DNA from: Chloroflexota bacterium | GTDB lineage: Bacteria > Chloroflexota > Anaerolineae > Aggregatilineales > Phototrophicaceae | Reading direction: 5' to 3' | Length of the DNA stretch: 64,000 nucleotides | Assembly (NCBI GenBank): GCA_013388745.1 | Contig: JACAER010000002.1 | Span: forward strand, 21,852 to 85,851 | Part shown: positions 36,301 to 47,134 of the stretch, piece after piece | Layout of the letters: each line of letters begins with the position of its first letter | Position numbering within the stretch: position 1 is the stretch's first letter | Program-made: the position numbers and the translations under genes | The notes under the pieces: model-generated | What the model saw: the letters and a program-made list of their open reading frames with translations, nothing else | What the model was told of the DNA's origin: nothing | The model's database searches: none

Positions 36301-36573
36301 GAAACCGTAGTCCAACACGCTGATGATGTGGGGATGACGCATCGACGCCAGCACCTTAAATTCCTGCGCCAGCGTCACCCGGAAATCAGTGGTGCTGCCC
36401 GTCCCAGCCCCGCCCCCGCCGTCCTCTACCAAAATGACACGCTTAAGCGCCACCGTTTGCCCGGTCAGGCGGTCAACCGCTCGGTAAACGGTGCCCATGC
36501 CCCCTTCGCCTAGCTTGTTGAGCAGTTGGTAACGTCTGCCGATCAGTTGCTCAGAGAAAGCCGCCAGCATAAA
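33317..36573 (-). CDS. Ser/Thr protein kinase - AAA ATPase - TPR protein, broken by a one-base frameshift
   Basis: The first part (36573 to about 35560) is a Hanks kinase: LGEGGMGTVYRA, ALKRVIL, HRDLKPGNVLV, DFGLATELG, GYMAPELL. The second part (about 35556 to 33317) is an AAA/STAND ATPase with Walker B ILLLLEDIHWSSE and then about eight TPRs (e.g. GNYAEAHQVCEEALRL). At 35554-35561 one base is missing inside Walker A: GESG continues as WASH in one frame while GKSRLLEEL is in the next; restoring one base gives GESGVGKSR and a single protein of about 1,085 residues. Either a sequencing error or a recent mutation. Start ATG 36573 has AGGA upstream. Membrane segments are absent; it would be a cytoplasmic signal integrator. 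Confidence 0.85.
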
Positions 36574-36599
36574 TTGATGTCCTAACATACTCAACTTTT

Positions 36600-36881
36600 C
36601 GCCTATTTATTGTAGCAAGTTTGCGCGATTCGCGTTACTTCCGCCTCCTTCATCTGGCGAAAATCCGTGAAACTCGTAAAAAATTCTTGAAAATTCTATA
36701 CATAGTGTACTTACAAGGCCGCAGGTTAGCGCTTGGTTGCTTGCGCTTTGTTTTTTTCACATATATCCTCTTCTATATCAATGCCTTACAGTATTGTATT
36801 GGGGTCAGTTCAATTATACTGACAATTCTTCATACTGAGATAACGCTTCGCGTGTTGGATTAATGGTTCGGGGAGAAACAC
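36600..36881 (+). promoter_or_regulatory. AT-rich upstream region of the giant protease gene
   Basis: These 280 bases between the divergent kinase and protease genes are clearly more AT-rich than their surroundings. A TATACT (36815-36820) overlaps a dyad GTCAGT-N8-ACTGAC (36804-36823), a plausible -10 with operator, and TTGTAT lies 15 bases upstream. A short frame across the region has no coding look. Confidence 0.35.
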
Positions 36882-39800
36882 ATGCGCCACAGGAAAAGTT
36901 TTGTTCTTGCAGCGTGGCTCATCGCATTGGTGAGTCTTTTGCTTTTGGCCCCCGCAGGCAGCACGCTGGCGACGACGCCGGGCGCTGCTTGTACCGTCAC
37001 GCCGGAACTGCTGGCGGGGCAGGGCAACTACGCCGTGACCGGTTTGGGCAATTACGCCATCACCGGCCTGGGCAGTTATGTCGTGACCGGTTTGGGCAAC
37101 TACGCCGTGACCGGTTTGGGTAACTACGCCGTGACCGGCCTGGGCTTTTTGACGCCGGAACAACTGCAAGCTCTGATTGATGAAATCAACAACAACACCG
37201 TCACCAGCCAATGGCTGACTGACCTGCTGCCGATCGTTAACCCGACCAACAGTGTTGGCTTCGATACAGTCAAAACGGCTGTGCTGATCGTGGACGATTT
37301 CGAAGACCCCGGCGAGGAAGACGACAACAATGACACCCACGGCGAACTGGTGCTGCAAGTGCTGCAAGACCTGGCCGACGCTGTCAACCTCACCAATATT
37401 GACTTTTTCGCGGTAGACATCAGTGTCAACGGCAACTACGAACTGGACGGCGTGGCCCAGCGCGTCGAAGAGCTGGTGACGCTGCTGCGCCTGCCCGAAA
37501 ATGGCGGCTATACTCATTTTGTGCTCAACATGAGCATCGGCGTGATCCCCTGCGAAGACGCTAATCTGGGCTTCAACTTTGACGATTTCCTCGCTGCGCT
37601 CGAAGCCCCACCCATCGTCCCTGTAGTGGAGTGTATCGTCCCGCTCTATTTCGGTTCTGGCAAACAGGGCGGCGATGTGCTGGCGCGACAGGCGCTTGGC
37701 TCAGAACTTGCAGAGGGTGAAGAAGAAATCTTCGGCTATCAAATCTGGTGGGGTTATAACAATCCCGGCAGCAATACTGTCCACATTCCTGTCGGCCCGA
37801 GCAACGCCTTGAGCGCAAACAACGGTTATCAGAACGAGATTTTCCAGCCCGGACGGCAGCGTTATGTTTTCTCTACGTTTATCTTCACCGGTGGCGGAGA
37901 GTCAGAGTCCGAGCGTGGGACTTTCTCGACAGCGGAAGAATCGCTTCTTGAGACCTGGTCACTGGAAAGCCCGCAGGAAGTGGTCAACAGCGCCACGGCC
38001 ACCTTTGAAACGCCGTTCTGCGGCGAGGATTTGTATTCCCCTTATGAATACGATGGCCTGACTCCAATTGTGGAGTGCGTGGCTGAGGTGGGCGACTCGG
38101 TGTATACGGCCTATTTCGGCTATAACAACACCAATGAATTCCCCCTGCTGATTCCCGTGTCGGAATTCGACAACTACTTCTCCAACGCCGGCGGTATGGA
38201 TCAGGGGCAGCCGCGCTTCTTCCCGCCCGGACGCGGCGAGTATGTCTTCGAGGTCACTTTCTTCGACGAAGACATTTCGTGGACGTTAGGCGGCACAACA
38301 GTCACCGCCGGCAGTGAATACTACAATGCCTGCGGCGAAGGTCAGCCGCCGCAGCTTCCGAATTCCTCGTTTGGTCTGATCGACTACCTGCTCACTGTGT
38401 TGCAGATTCCGCCCGACCAGGTGCAGCCCTTCCTTGAACAACTGTTCGACGGCGTGAATGATGACCAGATCGCTGGCCTGCGCGAACTGCTGCAACAGTA
38501 TCTGGCTGAAAGCGAAGCCGAAAACGGCAATGGGTTCGCTTTTATCCCGGTGGCCTCGTCGGGCAACTTCGCCGGCTTCCTGGGCACGAACCCGCTGTTC
38601 CCCGCCGCGCTGCCCGAAGTGATCGCCGTGAGCGCGACGCTGGGCGATTTCGGCGAGCTGTGGGTGTCGTCGCATTTCGGCGATGTTACGGCGCCGGGCG
38701 TGTGGTATCCCTTCACCAATAACTACTTTGGCGCGGGCACGTCCTTCTCTGCGCCCTATGTCAGCATGTTGGCGGCGCTGTACCTGACGTATCCACAGGC
38801 CTGCGTCTTCGACAATGTCCTGCCGCCGCTGGATGATTTCGACAAGTCGGCTAACGCGATCTTCAACGTGAACCAGATGCCGCTGAACTGCGCCGCGCCG
38901 ACGGCTAATACGCCGCCGGTTGCTAACCCGGATGAGGCGACGACGCCCGAAGACACGGCTGTCCAGATTTTCCCTCTGGCGAACGACACCGACGTGAATT
39001 CCGGCGACACGCTCACCATTATCGGCGTGATGCAGCCGACGCACGGCAGCGTGACTTGCACGCTCTCAAGCTGCACCTACACCCCCGCCGCCAACTACTT
39101 CGGCCCCGACAGCTTCACCTACATGATCTCGGATGGGCTGGCCACGGCGACGGCGACCGTCAGCATCACGGTGACGCCCGTCAATGATGTGCCTGTTGCC
39201 AACAATGACGGCTACTCGACACCCGAAAACACGGCGCTGGTTGTCGGCGCGCCGGGTGTGCTCGCCAATGACACCGATGTCGAGAGCGGCCTGAGCGCCG
39301 TGCTGGTGAACGGCCCGGCCCAGGGCGTGCTCGTCTTCAATAGTGACGGCTCGTTCAACTATACGCCGGCGGCGGGTTTTGTCGGCGATGTGACCTTCAC
39401 CTACAAAGCCAACGACGGCACGGCAGACTCGAACGTCGCAACCGTGACGATCACAGTCACGAATGTCAACGAAGCGCCCGTGGCTGTCGAGGACTGCGAT
39501 CCGGGCTACACGGTGGACGAAGGCCAAACGCTGCGTGTCCACGCCCCTGGCGTGCTGGCGAACGACAGCGACCCGGATAATGACCGCCTGACCGCCGTGC
39601 TGGTACACGATGCCTCCTTCGGCAGAGTGCGCCTGAACGCTAACGGCGGCTTCCGCTACACGCCCGATGACGGCTTCAGCGGCGAAGACACCTTTACCTA
39701 CAAAGTCAGTGATGGGCTGCTTGACTCCGGTATCGTCACTGTCTGCATCACTGTCGAAGATGTCAACCATCATCCACATGCGGGCAACGACTTCTACAGT

Positions 39801-41669
39801 ACCACCGTTAACACCCCGCTGAACATCGGCGCGCCGGGTGTGCTGGCCAATGACGCTGATCCCGACGGCGACCCGCTGACCGTGACCAGCTTCGACGCGC
39901 TGAGCGCCAACGGCGGCGCTGTCGTGGTCAACCCCGATGGCTCGTTCAGCTATACGCCCGCGCTCGATTTTGTCGGCGTCGATACCTTCGTCTACGTGAT
40001 TAGCGATGGTTTGGGCGGTGAAGATCAGGCTGTCGTCACGATCAATGTCACGGCGCAGCCGCCGGATGTGCCTGCTGAATGCGCCAATATCCAGTTCAAC
40101 GGCGCGGTGATTATCGGCACAGAACGCTACGACGAAATCGTCGGCACAGAAGGCAACGATCTGATCTTCGCGCTCGCTGGGGCAGACGATGTCTGGGGCA
40201 TGGGCGGCGATGACTGCATCGTCGGTGGACGCGGCCTGGATAACATCTATGGCGGCGAAGGCAACGACGTGCTGATCGGTAACGAAGGCAACGACGATCT
40301 GCTGGGCGAGGGCGGTCACGACACGCTGTACGGCCAGCAGGCGGACGACTTCCTGCTGGGCGGCGAAGGCAACGACTTCCTGTACGGTGGTGACGGCAGC
40401 GACTGCATCTTCGGTCAAAACGGCGATGACTACATCGAAGGCAACGAAGGCAGCGATGCGCCGCTGGTCGGCGGCAACGGTAACGACATCATCTACGGCG
40501 GCATGGGTCACGACGAACTGTACGGTGACGCCTACACGGGCGGCAGCGGCCACACGCAGTTCCCCGAAGACGGCAATGCCGGCCCCGGCAATGACCAACT
40601 GTACGGCGAATCGGGCAACGATGACCTGTACGGCAGCGGCGGCAATGATGCCCTGGTCGGCGGCGACGGCAACGACGCCATGTACGGCGAAGATGGCGAT
40701 GACACGATCACCGGCAACGAACTGTACGACGCTTTCTACGGCGGCGCTGGCGCGGCGGATGTGGCGACCGACTTCCTGCCCGATTATGATGTGATCTGCG
40801 ATCAGATTGAGTTCGGCTGTCAGGGCCCCGACGGTGATCTGGATGGGGTTGGCGACGCGCAGGATAACTGCCCGCTGGTGGCCAACCCCGATCAGCTCGA
40901 CAGCGATGGCGATGGCATTGGCGACGCCTGCGATAACTGCGATCTGACGGCCAACCCCGATCAGCTCGACAGCGATGGCGATGGCATTGGCGATGTCTGC
41001 GACAACTGCGTGGGCACGGCGAACGCTGACCAGGCCGACGCCGATCAGGACGGCGTGGGCGACGCTTGCGACAACTGCGTGGGCACGGCGAACGCTGACC
41101 AGGCCGACGCCGATCAGGACGGCGTGGGCGACGCTTGCGACAACTGCGCCAGCACGCCCAACCCCGATCAGGCCGACAGCGATAATAACGGCACAGGCGA
41201 CGCCTGCGAAGTGCCGCTTGGCACGGGCGATATTCAAATCACCCTACGCTGGGACAACTTCGCCGATGTTGATCTGCACGTCATCGAACCCAGCGGCGAG
41301 CGCATCTGGTACAACGATCGCTTCTCTGCCACCAACGGGCAACTGGATGTTGACGCGAATTACCCCTGCAACACAAACCTGATCAGTGTCGAAAATGTCT
41401 TTTGGCCGGTAGGACAATCGCCTGATGGCACGTACACTATTGAAATCTATCGTGTCGTAAGCTGCAACTACCCGGCGGCCAACTGGACACTCACAGTGAT
41501 CGTGGATGGTGTGACGGTGATCAATATCAGCGGCAATACCAACCGCATTGGCAGCGAAGCTATTGTCTTTACGGTCAATCCTGACAACTCGGTGACAATT
41601 GTCTCCGGCGTCGCGTCGGTGACCTCTGCGGCAGAAGCGCCGCCCGCCGAATACGAAGAAGCCAAGTAG
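36882..41669 (+). CDS. giant secreted subtilisin-like protease with cadherin-like, RTX and thrombospondin-3 repeats
   Basis: A 1,595-residue exported protein. Signal peptide (residues 1-30), five NYAVTGLG repeats (48-87), then an S8 protease with the triad Asp138 or 139 (LIVDDF), His153 (THGELV) and Ser621 (GTSFSAP). Between His and Ser lie two copies of a beta-sandwich module ([11 protein letters not shown]... and [21 protein letters not shown], about 239-488). Four cadherin-like or Big_9 repeats follow (about 690-1065; e.g. GVLANDTD and FTYKANDGT), then RTX calcium repeats ([17 protein letters not shown] type, about 1080-1290), thrombospondin type-3 repeats ([14 protein letters not shown], about 1315-1445) and a C-terminal DUF2135-like domain ([13 protein letters not shown]). 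GGGGAG precedes the ATG. Probably a calcium-stabilised cell-surface or released protease; no sorting signal seen. Confidence 0.88.
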   Translation: MRHRKSFVLAAWLIALVSLLLLAPAGSTLATTPGAACTVTPELLAGQGNYAVTGLGNYAITGLGSYVVTGLGNYAVTGLGNYAVTGLGFLTPEQLQALIDEINNNTVTSQWLTDLLPIVNPTNSVGFDTVKTAVLIVDDFEDPGEEDDNNDTHGELVLQVLQDLADAVNLTNIDFFAVDISVNGNYELDGVAQRVEELVTLLRLPENGGYTHFVLNMSIGVIPCEDANLGFNFDDFLAALEAPPIVPVVECIVPLYFGSGKQGGDVLARQALGSELAEGEEEIFGYQIWWGYNNPGSNTVHIPVGPSNALSANNGYQNEIFQPGRQRYVFSTFIFTGGGESESERGTFSTAEESLLETWSLESPQEVVNSATATFETPFCGEDLYSPYEYDGLTPIVECVAEVGDSVYTAYFGYNNTNEFPLLIPVSEFDNYFSNAGGMDQGQPRFFPPGRGEYVFEVTFFDEDISWTLGGTTVTAGSEYYNACGEGQPPQLPNSSFGLIDYLLTVLQIPPDQVQPFLEQLFDGVNDDQIAGLRELLQQYLAESEAENGNGFAFIPVASSGNFAGFLGTNPLFPAALPEVIAVSATLGDFGELWVSSHFGDVTAPGVWYPFTNNYFGAGTSFSAPYVSMLAALYLTYPQACVFDNVLPPLDDFDKSANAIFNVNQMPLNCAAPTANTPPVANPDEATTPEDTAVQIFPLANDTDVNSGDTLTIIGVMQPTHGSVTCTLSSCTYTPAANYFGPDSFTYMISDGLATATATVSITVTPVNDVPVANNDGYSTPENTALVVGAPGVLANDTDVESGLSAVLVNGPAQGVLVFNSDGSFNYTPAAGFVGDVTFTYKANDGTADSNVATVTITVTNVNEAPVAVEDCDPGYTVDEGQTLRVHAPGVLANDSDPDNDRLTAVLVHDASFGRVRLNANGGFRYTPDDGFSGEDTFTYKVSDGLLDSGIVTVCITVEDVNHHPHAGNDFYSTTVNTPLNIGAPGVLANDADPDGDPLTVTSFDALSANGGAVVVNPDGSFSYTPALDFVGVDTFVYVISDGLGGEDQAVVTINVTAQPPDVPAECANIQFNGAVIIGTERYDEIVGTEGNDLIFALAGADDVWGMGGDDCIVGGRGLDNIYGGEGNDVLIGNEGNDDLLGEGGHDTLYGQQADDFLLGGEGNDFLYGGDGSDCIFGQNGDDYIEGNEGSDAPLVGGNGNDIIYGGMGHDELYGDAYTGGSGHTQFPEDGNAGPGNDQLYGESGNDDLYGSGGNDALVGGDGNDAMYGEDGDDTITGNELYDAFYGGAGAADVATDFLPDYDVICDQIEFGCQGPDGDLDGVGDAQDNCPLVANPDQLDSDGDGIGDACDNCDLTANPDQLDSDGDGIGDVCDNCVGTANADQADADQDGVGDACDNCVGTANADQADADQDGVGDACDNCASTPNPDQADSDNNGTGDACEVPLGTGDIQITLRWDNFADVDLHVIEPSGERIWYNDRFSATNGQLDVDANYPCNTNLISVENVFWPVGQSPDGTYTIEIYRVVSCNYPAANWTLTVIVDGVTVINISGNTNRIGSEAIVFTVNPDNSVTIVSGVASVTSAAEAPPAEYEEAK
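37023..37142 (+). repeat. five tandem 24-base repeats
   Basis: Five head-to-tail 24-base units encode [32 protein letters not shown] and GNYAVTGL directly after the signal peptide of the protease. Some units are identical at DNA level, so the number may vary between strains. Confidence 0.85.
41001..41138 (+). repeat. perfect 69-base tandem duplication in thrombospondin-3 repeats
   Basis: Bases 41001-41069 and 41070-41138 are identical and each encode one 23-residue calcium-binding unit ([18 protein letters not shown] plus VGDAC). Identity at silent sites points to recent duplication. Confidence 0.8.
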
Positions 41670-41679
41670 CCATGAAAAA

Positions 41680-41703
41680 GGGGCGCGCCGCGCGGCGTGC
41701 CCC
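41680..41703. terminator. GC-rich palindrome after the protease gene
   Basis: GGGGCGCGCCGC and GCGGCGTGCCCC pair with one G-U, ten bases after the protease stop. There is no T tract, but it is followed by a strong intrinsic terminator, so it may reinforce termination. Confidence 0.4.
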
Positions 41704-41721
41704 TTCAATAACGTCTCATCT

Positions 41722-41753
41722 GCCCGGTCAAGCTTCTTGGCCGGGCGTTTTTT
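41722..41753 (+). terminator. rho-independent terminator of the protease gene
   Basis: GCCCGGTCAAG and CTTGGCCGGGC form an eleven-pair stem with one U-G pair and a CTT loop, followed by GTTTTTT. It terminates the plus-strand protease transcript and lies just before the convergent korC end. Confidence 0.85.
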
Positions 41754-41762
41754 GTGCATCGG

Positions 41763-42311
41763 CTATCGCGTCGGCTGCAAACTCACGCTTGCGCCGCGTT
41801 CCAGCGCCGTGAAGTTGCGTTCCAGCAGATGGCGGCGGTGCGCCGGCATATGCCCTGCCAACGCCTTGCGGATCGCGGCCAGCGGCAGCACAGGCCGCGC
41901 CGTCAGCAGCGCCCCCAGCATGACGATGTTCGCCATCTTCAGTTCGCCCAATTCATCGGCGATGCCTGTGGCGGGCACATACAGCGCTTCGATGTCCGCG
42001 CGTGTGATCTGTTTGTTGATGAGCGAACTATTGACCACCAGCAGCCCGCCTGGAGCGATTTCCGACTCGTATTTGTCGAACGACGGCAGGTTAAACACAA
42101 TCCCTGTGCGGGGATAACGCACGACGGGCGAGCCGATTTCCTTGTCGCTCAGAATCACGAAACAGTGCGCCGTGCCGCCGCGCATCTCCGGGCCATACGA
42201 CGGAATCCACGTCACATGCAGCCCTTCGGCCATGCCGGCGTAGGCCAGCAGTTGACCGACAAACATCACGCCCTGCCCGCCGAAACCGCTGAACAGAAAT
42301 TCCTCTTGCAT
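41763..42311 (-). CDS. korC: 2-oxoacid:ferredoxin oxidoreductase, gamma subunit
   Basis: The 182-residue product has the gamma-subunit start EFLFSGFGGQGVMFVGQLLAYAG and SYGPEMRGGTAHCFVILSD. It joins the alpha and beta subunits to oxidise a 2-oxoacid, probably 2-oxoglutarate, to the acyl-CoA with reduced ferredoxin. It is the last gene of the korDABC operon, 13 bases after korB. Confidence 0.92.
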   Translation of the reverse strand: MQEEFLFSGFGGQGVMFVGQLLAYAGMAEGLHVTWIPSYGPEMRGGTAHCFVILSDKEIGSPVVRYPRTGIVFNLPSFDKYESEIAPGGLLVVNSSLINKQITRADIEALYVPATGIADELGELKMANIVMLGALLTARPVLPLAAIRKALAGHMPAHRRHLLERNFTALERGASVSLQPTR

Positions 42312-42324
42312 TCGCTCGTCTCCC

Positions 42325-43107
<783 letters not shown>

Positions 43108-43123
43108 TGTCTTTTCCCTCGCT

Positions 43124-44188
43124 CTACGCCGGAACGGCCATGCGCCGATATTCGTCTTCGATCGCTGCCAGGATTTCGTCCGGCATAGGCACAACGCCCG
43201 CCAGCCGCCCGTAGAAGTTCACGGGCACCTGCCCGGCCACCGCCAGCCGCACATCTTCCAGCATTTGCCCGGCGTTCATTTCGACCACCAGGCAGGCGCG
43301 CACATTATCCGCCAACTGCGAAAGCCGATCTTCCGGGAACGGCCACAGCGTTTGTGGCCGCAGCAGCCCGACCTTCAGGCCGCGCGCCCGCGCTTCTTCC
43401 ACTGCTGTCAGGGCAATGCGCCCCGCCGTGCCGTAGCCGATCACCAGCAGTTGGGCGTCTTCGGTGAAATATTCCACTGCGCGCTGTTCTGTCACCTTGA
43501 TGATGCTCATGCGCGCTTGCAGCCGCAGATTAAAGTCTTCTGCGTCGCGCGCGCTCATATGCAGCGAAGTAATCAGGTTGTGTTTGCGGCCTTTGGCGCC
43601 GTTCACCGCCCACGCGGGACGTTCATGCCGCGCTTGCATCGGCGGCAGTTCAGCGGGTTCCATCATCTGCCCGACCTGTCCATCGGCGGCGATAATTACC
43701 AGATGGCGGTAATGGTCGGCCAGATCGAAGGCGCGTATGGTGAAATCGATAGCTTCTTGCACCGAGGCGGGGGCGAGCACGATGGGATGAAAATCGCCGT
43801 GCCCCGCCGAGCGCGTGACCTGAAAATAATCGCCCTGTGATGGCTGAATATTGCCCAGACCGGGCCCGCCGCGCATCACATCTACGATCACGCACGGCAG
43901 TTCCGAACCAGCGATATAGGATAAGCCCTCCTGCATCAGCGAAAAGCCAGGACTGGACGACGAGGTCATAACGCGCGCGCCCGTGCAGGCTGCGCCGTAG
44001 ACCATATTGATAGCCGCGACTTCGCTTTCGGCCTGTAAAAAGACACGTCCCAGTTCGGGCATCCGCTGGGACATGTATTCGAGCAGTTCAGTTTGCGGCG
44101 TAATGGGATAGCCGAAATACGCCTCGACACCGGCCCGTACTGCCGCCTCGGCAATGGCGACATTGCCTTTCAGTAGCTCCTTAGCCAT
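43124..44188 (-). CDS. korA: 2-oxoacid:ferredoxin oxidoreductase, alpha subunit
   Basis: The 354-residue product starts [20 protein letters not shown] and has the alpha signatures [55 protein letters not shown] and [16 protein letters not shown], plus the C-terminal transketolase domain [19 protein letters not shown]. No N-terminal gamma fusion is present. ATG 44188 lies inside the last codons of korD, so coupling is likely. Substrate (2-oxoglutarate or a branched 2-oxoacid) cannot be fixed by eye. Confidence 0.93.
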   Translation of the reverse strand: MAKELLKGNVAIAEAAVRAGVEAYFGYPITPQTELLEYMSQRMPELGRVFLQAESEVAAINMVYGAACTGARVMTSSSSPGFSLMQEGLSYIAGSELPCVIVDVMRGGPGLGNIQPSQGDYFQVTRSAGHGDFHPIVLAPASVQEAIDFTIRAFDLADHYRHLVIIAADGQVGQMMEPAELPPMQARHERPAWAVNGAKGRKHNLITSLHMSARDAEDFNLRLQARMSIIKVTEQRAVEYFTEDAQLLVIGYGTAGRIALTAVEEARARGLKVGLLRPQTLWPFPEDRLSQLADNVRACLVVEMNAGQMLEDVRLAVAGQVPVNFYGRLAGVVPMPDEILAAIEDEYRRMAVPA

Positions 44189-44444
44189 GTACAATGGCCT
44201 CCTGTACTTCACGCCGTTTGGGCAGGGCTTCGCGGTAGACGCTGATACACACATCCGGGCAGATCACGGCGCACACCGCGCAGCCGGTACATTCGCCCTG
44301 TGCATCGCTGAGCAGCGCCGGATGATAGCCTTTGCCGTTCAAACGGGTTTCGTCCATGATAATCACATGCTGGGGGCAGAACAGTGTACACAGCGTACAG
44401 CCCTTACACCGTTCCTGATCGATGACGATCGTGCCTTTTGCCAT
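44181..44444 (-). CDS. korD: 2-oxoacid:ferredoxin oxidoreductase, delta (2x[4Fe-4S] ferredoxin) subunit
   Basis: The 87-residue ferredoxin has two clusters: [12 protein letters not shown] and [12 protein letters not shown]. It passes electrons from the KorAB core to the soluble ferredoxin pool. It is the first gene of korDABC and overlaps korA by eight bases. Confidence 0.93.
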   Translation of the reverse strand: MAKGTIVIDQERCKGCTLCTLFCPQHVIIMDETRLNGKGYHPALLSDAQGECTGCAVCAVICPDVCISVYREALPKRREVQEAIVHG

Positions 44445-44539
44445 AACACACTCTCTTCTTCCTACTCCACCTCATACTTCACAGGGTAATGAAAATCGCC
44501 TTTGTGCAATAGCAACAGACATCACATTTTCTGGTGTTC

Positions 44540-44563
44540 TTTGTCATGTCAAAAAATGACAAA
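44540..44563. promoter_or_regulatory. palindromic operator-like site between korD and the aldehyde dehydrogenase gene
   Basis: TTTGTCAT (44540-44547) and ATGACAAA (44556-44563) are perfect eight-base arms around eight bases. The position in the divergent intergenic region, about 95 bases from korD and 120 from the dehydrogenase, suits a regulator site for one or both operons. No regulator gene is adjacent. Confidence 0.45.
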
Positions 44564-44681
44564 CGTACAGGCACGGCCATTTGTGCAAGCTGCCACACTC
44601 ACGATTGGACTCGGCTGGTCTGGTGGGCGTATTGGCACGCGAAGCGCTACAATCGGCGTCATACGAGGAGTGCATATTTTC

Positions 44682-46193
44682 ATGGTCACATTGCCCAATA
44701 CATATACTGCGCTCGATGCCCGTGTCAGCGCTTTTCTGGCGCAGGAACAACGCCTGCTGATCGGTGGCCGCTGGCTGCCGGCGCACAGTGGCGAAACCTT
44801 CACGACCTACGATCCCTCCAGCGGTCTGCCCTTAGCCGCCGTGCCGCGTGCCGCCGCCGCCGATGTTGAGCTGGCGGTGCAGGCGGCGCGCGCCGCCTTT
44901 GACAGCGGCCCCTGGCGTTCTGGCCTTTCGCCGCTGGAGCGTGCGCGCCTGTTATGGCGGCTGGCAGATCTGCTGGAACAGCACGCCGAAGCGCTGGCGC
45001 AGCTTGAGGCGCTGGACAACGGCAAGCCGCTTGCCACCGCGCGCAGCGTTGATGTGCCGCTCTCTGTCGATCATCTGCGCTATTTTTCCGGCTGGGCCAA
45101 CAAGATCGAGGGCGCGACTATCCCGGTCAACGAAAAAAACATGTTCGCTTACACCGTGCGCGAACCGATCGGTGTTTGCGGCCTGATCGTTCCCTGGAAC
45201 TATCCGCTGCTGATGGCGATCTGGAAGATCGCGCCGGCGCTGGCGGCGGGCAACTGCGTTATTCTCAAGCCCGCCGAACAAACGCCCCTCAGCGCCCTGT
45301 ATCTGGCGCGCTTGTTTGAGGAAGCCGGATTTCCGCCGGGCGTGTGTAACGTGCTGACGGGCTACGGCGAAGAAGCTGGCGCTGCGCTGGTCGATCATCA
45401 CGGCGTCGATAAAATCGGCTTCACCGGCAGTACCGAAGTGGCGCGCGCCATCGTCAAGGCTTCTGTCAGCAACCTCAAGCGTGTCTCGCTGGAACTCGGC
45501 GGCAAAAGTCCCAACATTGTTTTTGCCGACGCTGATCTGGAGCAGGCGATACATGGGGCGACGTGGGCGATTTTCGGCAATAACGGCCAATCCTGCACTG
45601 CTGGCGCGCGTTTGTATATCGAACGCCGCGTTTTTGAAGACGTGGTCGAAGGCATCGCCGAAAAAACGCGGGCGATTACGCTCGGCGCCGGACTCGATCC
45701 CTCCCCGCACGATCTGGGCCCGGTCATCAGCGCCGAACAATTGGCGCGGGTGACAGGTTACATCGAAGCGGGACTGCGCGGGGGCGCGCGCCTGGTGACG
45801 GGTGGGGAGCGGTTGGGCGGCGTGCTAGCCGGCGGCTATTTCTTGCAGCCGACATTGTTTATTGACGCTCACGATGACTTGTCGATTGTGCGTGAGGAGA
45901 TTTTCGGGCCGGTGGTGTGCGCGCTGCCTTTTGACGATCCCGCCGAAGTCTTGCGGCGCGCCAACAGCAGCGAGTACGGGCTGGCGGCGGGCATTTGGAC
46001 ACATGATCTGCGCAAGGCGCAGCGTTTCGCCGCAGCGCTCCAGGCCGGCACCGTCTGGATCAATACGTGGGGCAATACCGAGGCGGCGGTGCCCTTTGGC
46101 GGCTATAAGCAGAGCGGCCATGGGCGTGAAATGGGCTACGACGCTATTCAACTGTATACCGAAGTCAAGAGTGTCTGGACATATTACGGATGA
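44682..46193 (+). CDS. NAD(P)-dependent aldehyde dehydrogenase
   Basis: The 503-residue protein has all ALDH motifs: GLIVPWNYPLLMAIWKIAPAL, LKPAEQTPLSALYLARL, GFTGSTEVARAIVKA, the general base Glu in LELGGKSPNIVF and the nucleophile Cys in FGNNGQSCTAGARLY, then EEIFGPVVCALPF. It oxidises an aldehyde to the acid. ATG 44682 has GAGGAG twelve bases upstream; GTG 44670 is in frame. It overlaps the aldolase gene by four bases, suggesting that it oxidises an aldehyde released by that aldolase. Confidence 0.92.
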   Translation: MVTLPNTYTALDARVSAFLAQEQRLLIGGRWLPAHSGETFTTYDPSSGLPLAAVPRAAAADVELAVQAARAAFDSGPWRSGLSPLERARLLWRLADLLEQHAEALAQLEALDNGKPLATARSVDVPLSVDHLRYFSGWANKIEGATIPVNEKNMFAYTVREPIGVCGLIVPWNYPLLMAIWKIAPALAAGNCVILKPAEQTPLSALYLARLFEEAGFPPGVCNVLTGYGEEAGAALVDHHGVDKIGFTGSTEVARAIVKASVSNLKRVSLELGGKSPNIVFADADLEQAIHGATWAIFGNNGQSCTAGARLYIERRVFEDVVEGIAEKTRAITLGAGLDPSPHDLGPVISAEQLARVTGYIEAGLRGGARLVTGGERLGGVLAGGYFLQPTLFIDAHDDLSIVREEIFGPVVCALPFDDPAEVLRRANSSEYGLAAGIWTHDLRKAQRFAAALQAGTVWINTWGNTEAAVPFGGYKQSGHGREMGYDAIQLYTEVKSVWTYYG

Positions 46194-47134
46194 AAACGCT
46201 GACTTTAGGCAAATTCCGCGCTTTGCAGCGCGCCAGCCGCCAAGATCACACGTTCGCGGTGCTGGCCATTGACCATATCGACGCGCTGCGCCCGACCATG
46301 CCGGCTGATGCTGACATCGTGCATTTTAAGCAAGAGGTGCTGCGCGTGCTGCTGCCTGAGATCAGCGGCGTGCTGTTGGATGCGCTCTTTGGCGCGCCGC
46401 AGGCGGTCGCTGCGGGACTCACCGCGCATATCGGCCTGCTGGTGCAGTTGGAACAGGCGGATTATGGCACGCTGCCGCTGCCGCTGGACACGCAAATCCG
46501 TCCCGATTGGAGTGTGGAGAAGATCAAGCGGCTGGGGGCCGAGGGGGTGAAGCTGTTTTTCTACTATCACCCGGAGCGCAGCAGCCACGCGGCGACACAG
46601 GAAGCGCTGGTGCGGCGGGTGGCGGCGGCCTGCGCGCTGGCCGATGTGCCGCTGTACGCCGAGCCGATTTTGTACGACTGCGCGGGCGATGAGGTGCGGC
46701 GGGTGCTGCCCATCGCGGCACGGCGTATCGCCCGTTTGGGCGCGGATGTGCTCAAGTTGCAGTTTCCGCTGGACATCGGGCGAACGGCGGATGAACGGCA
46801 GTGGGAGGCAGCGTGCGCGGAAGTGACGGCGGCGTTGGATGTGCCGTGGTTGCTGCTGAGCGGGGGGGTGGATTTCGAGACGTTCGCGCGGCAGTTGGCA
46901 TGTGCCTGCCGCGGCGGGGCATCCGGCTTTATCGCCGGGCGGGCGTTGTGGGATGTTGCGGCCGGGCTGACGGAGCCGGGCATGCGCCATAAGTGGCTGT
47001 GCGGTGAGGGGTTGGAGCGCATCGGCGCGTTGAGCGCGATGACGGCGGAGTATGGGCGTCCGTGGACGGTGTGCTATGAGGCAGAGGCGGTGGACGCGGC
47101 GTGGCACGCGCGGTATGGGGCGAGCGGCGTGTGA
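46190..47134 (+). CDS. LacD/YihT-type class I aldolase
   Basis: The 314-residue product resembles tagatose-1,6-bisphosphate and sulfofructose-phosphate aldolases: FAVLAIDHIDALRP, GVLLDALFG, EGVKLFFYYHP, PLYAEPILYD, DVLKLQFPLDI and WLLLSGGVDFETFARQL. The Lys in VLKLQFP is the likely Schiff base. Coupled with the dehydrogenase, it may act on a deoxy- or sulfo-sugar phosphate, but no kinase or isomerase of such a route is in the window. The 266 bases after it hold only weak palindromes, among them GACACT-AA-AGTGTC at 47160-47173. Confidence 0.75.
   Translation: MKTLTLGKFRALQRASRQDHTFAVLAIDHIDALRPTMPADADIVHFKQEVLRVLLPEISGVLLDALFGAPQAVAAGLTAHIGLLVQLEQADYGTLPLPLDTQIRPDWSVEKIKRLGAEGVKLFFYYHPERSSHAATQEALVRRVAAACALADVPLYAEPILYDCAGDEVRRVLPIAARRIARLGADVLKLQFPLDIGRTADERQWEAACAEVTAALDVPWLLLSGGVDFETFARQLACACRGGASGFIAGRALWDVAAGLTEPGMRHKWLCGEGLERIGALSAMTAEYGRPWTVCYEAEAVDAAWHARYGASGV

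Noticed and set aside
36621..36863. 80-codon ORF upstream of the protease gene
   Set aside because: Composition is that of AT-rich non-coding DNA, no ribosome site, and it covers the probable promoter.
37023..37142. 24-base direct repeats as a CRISPR array
   Set aside because: The units are contiguous with no spacers and encode an in-frame peptide repeat of a secreted protein.
39066..41237. 723-codon minus-strand frame opposite the protease gene
   Set aside because: Low-complexity repeats of Ala, Val and Ile arise because the plus strand encodes regular GD/ND-rich calcium repeats; no start signal or domain.
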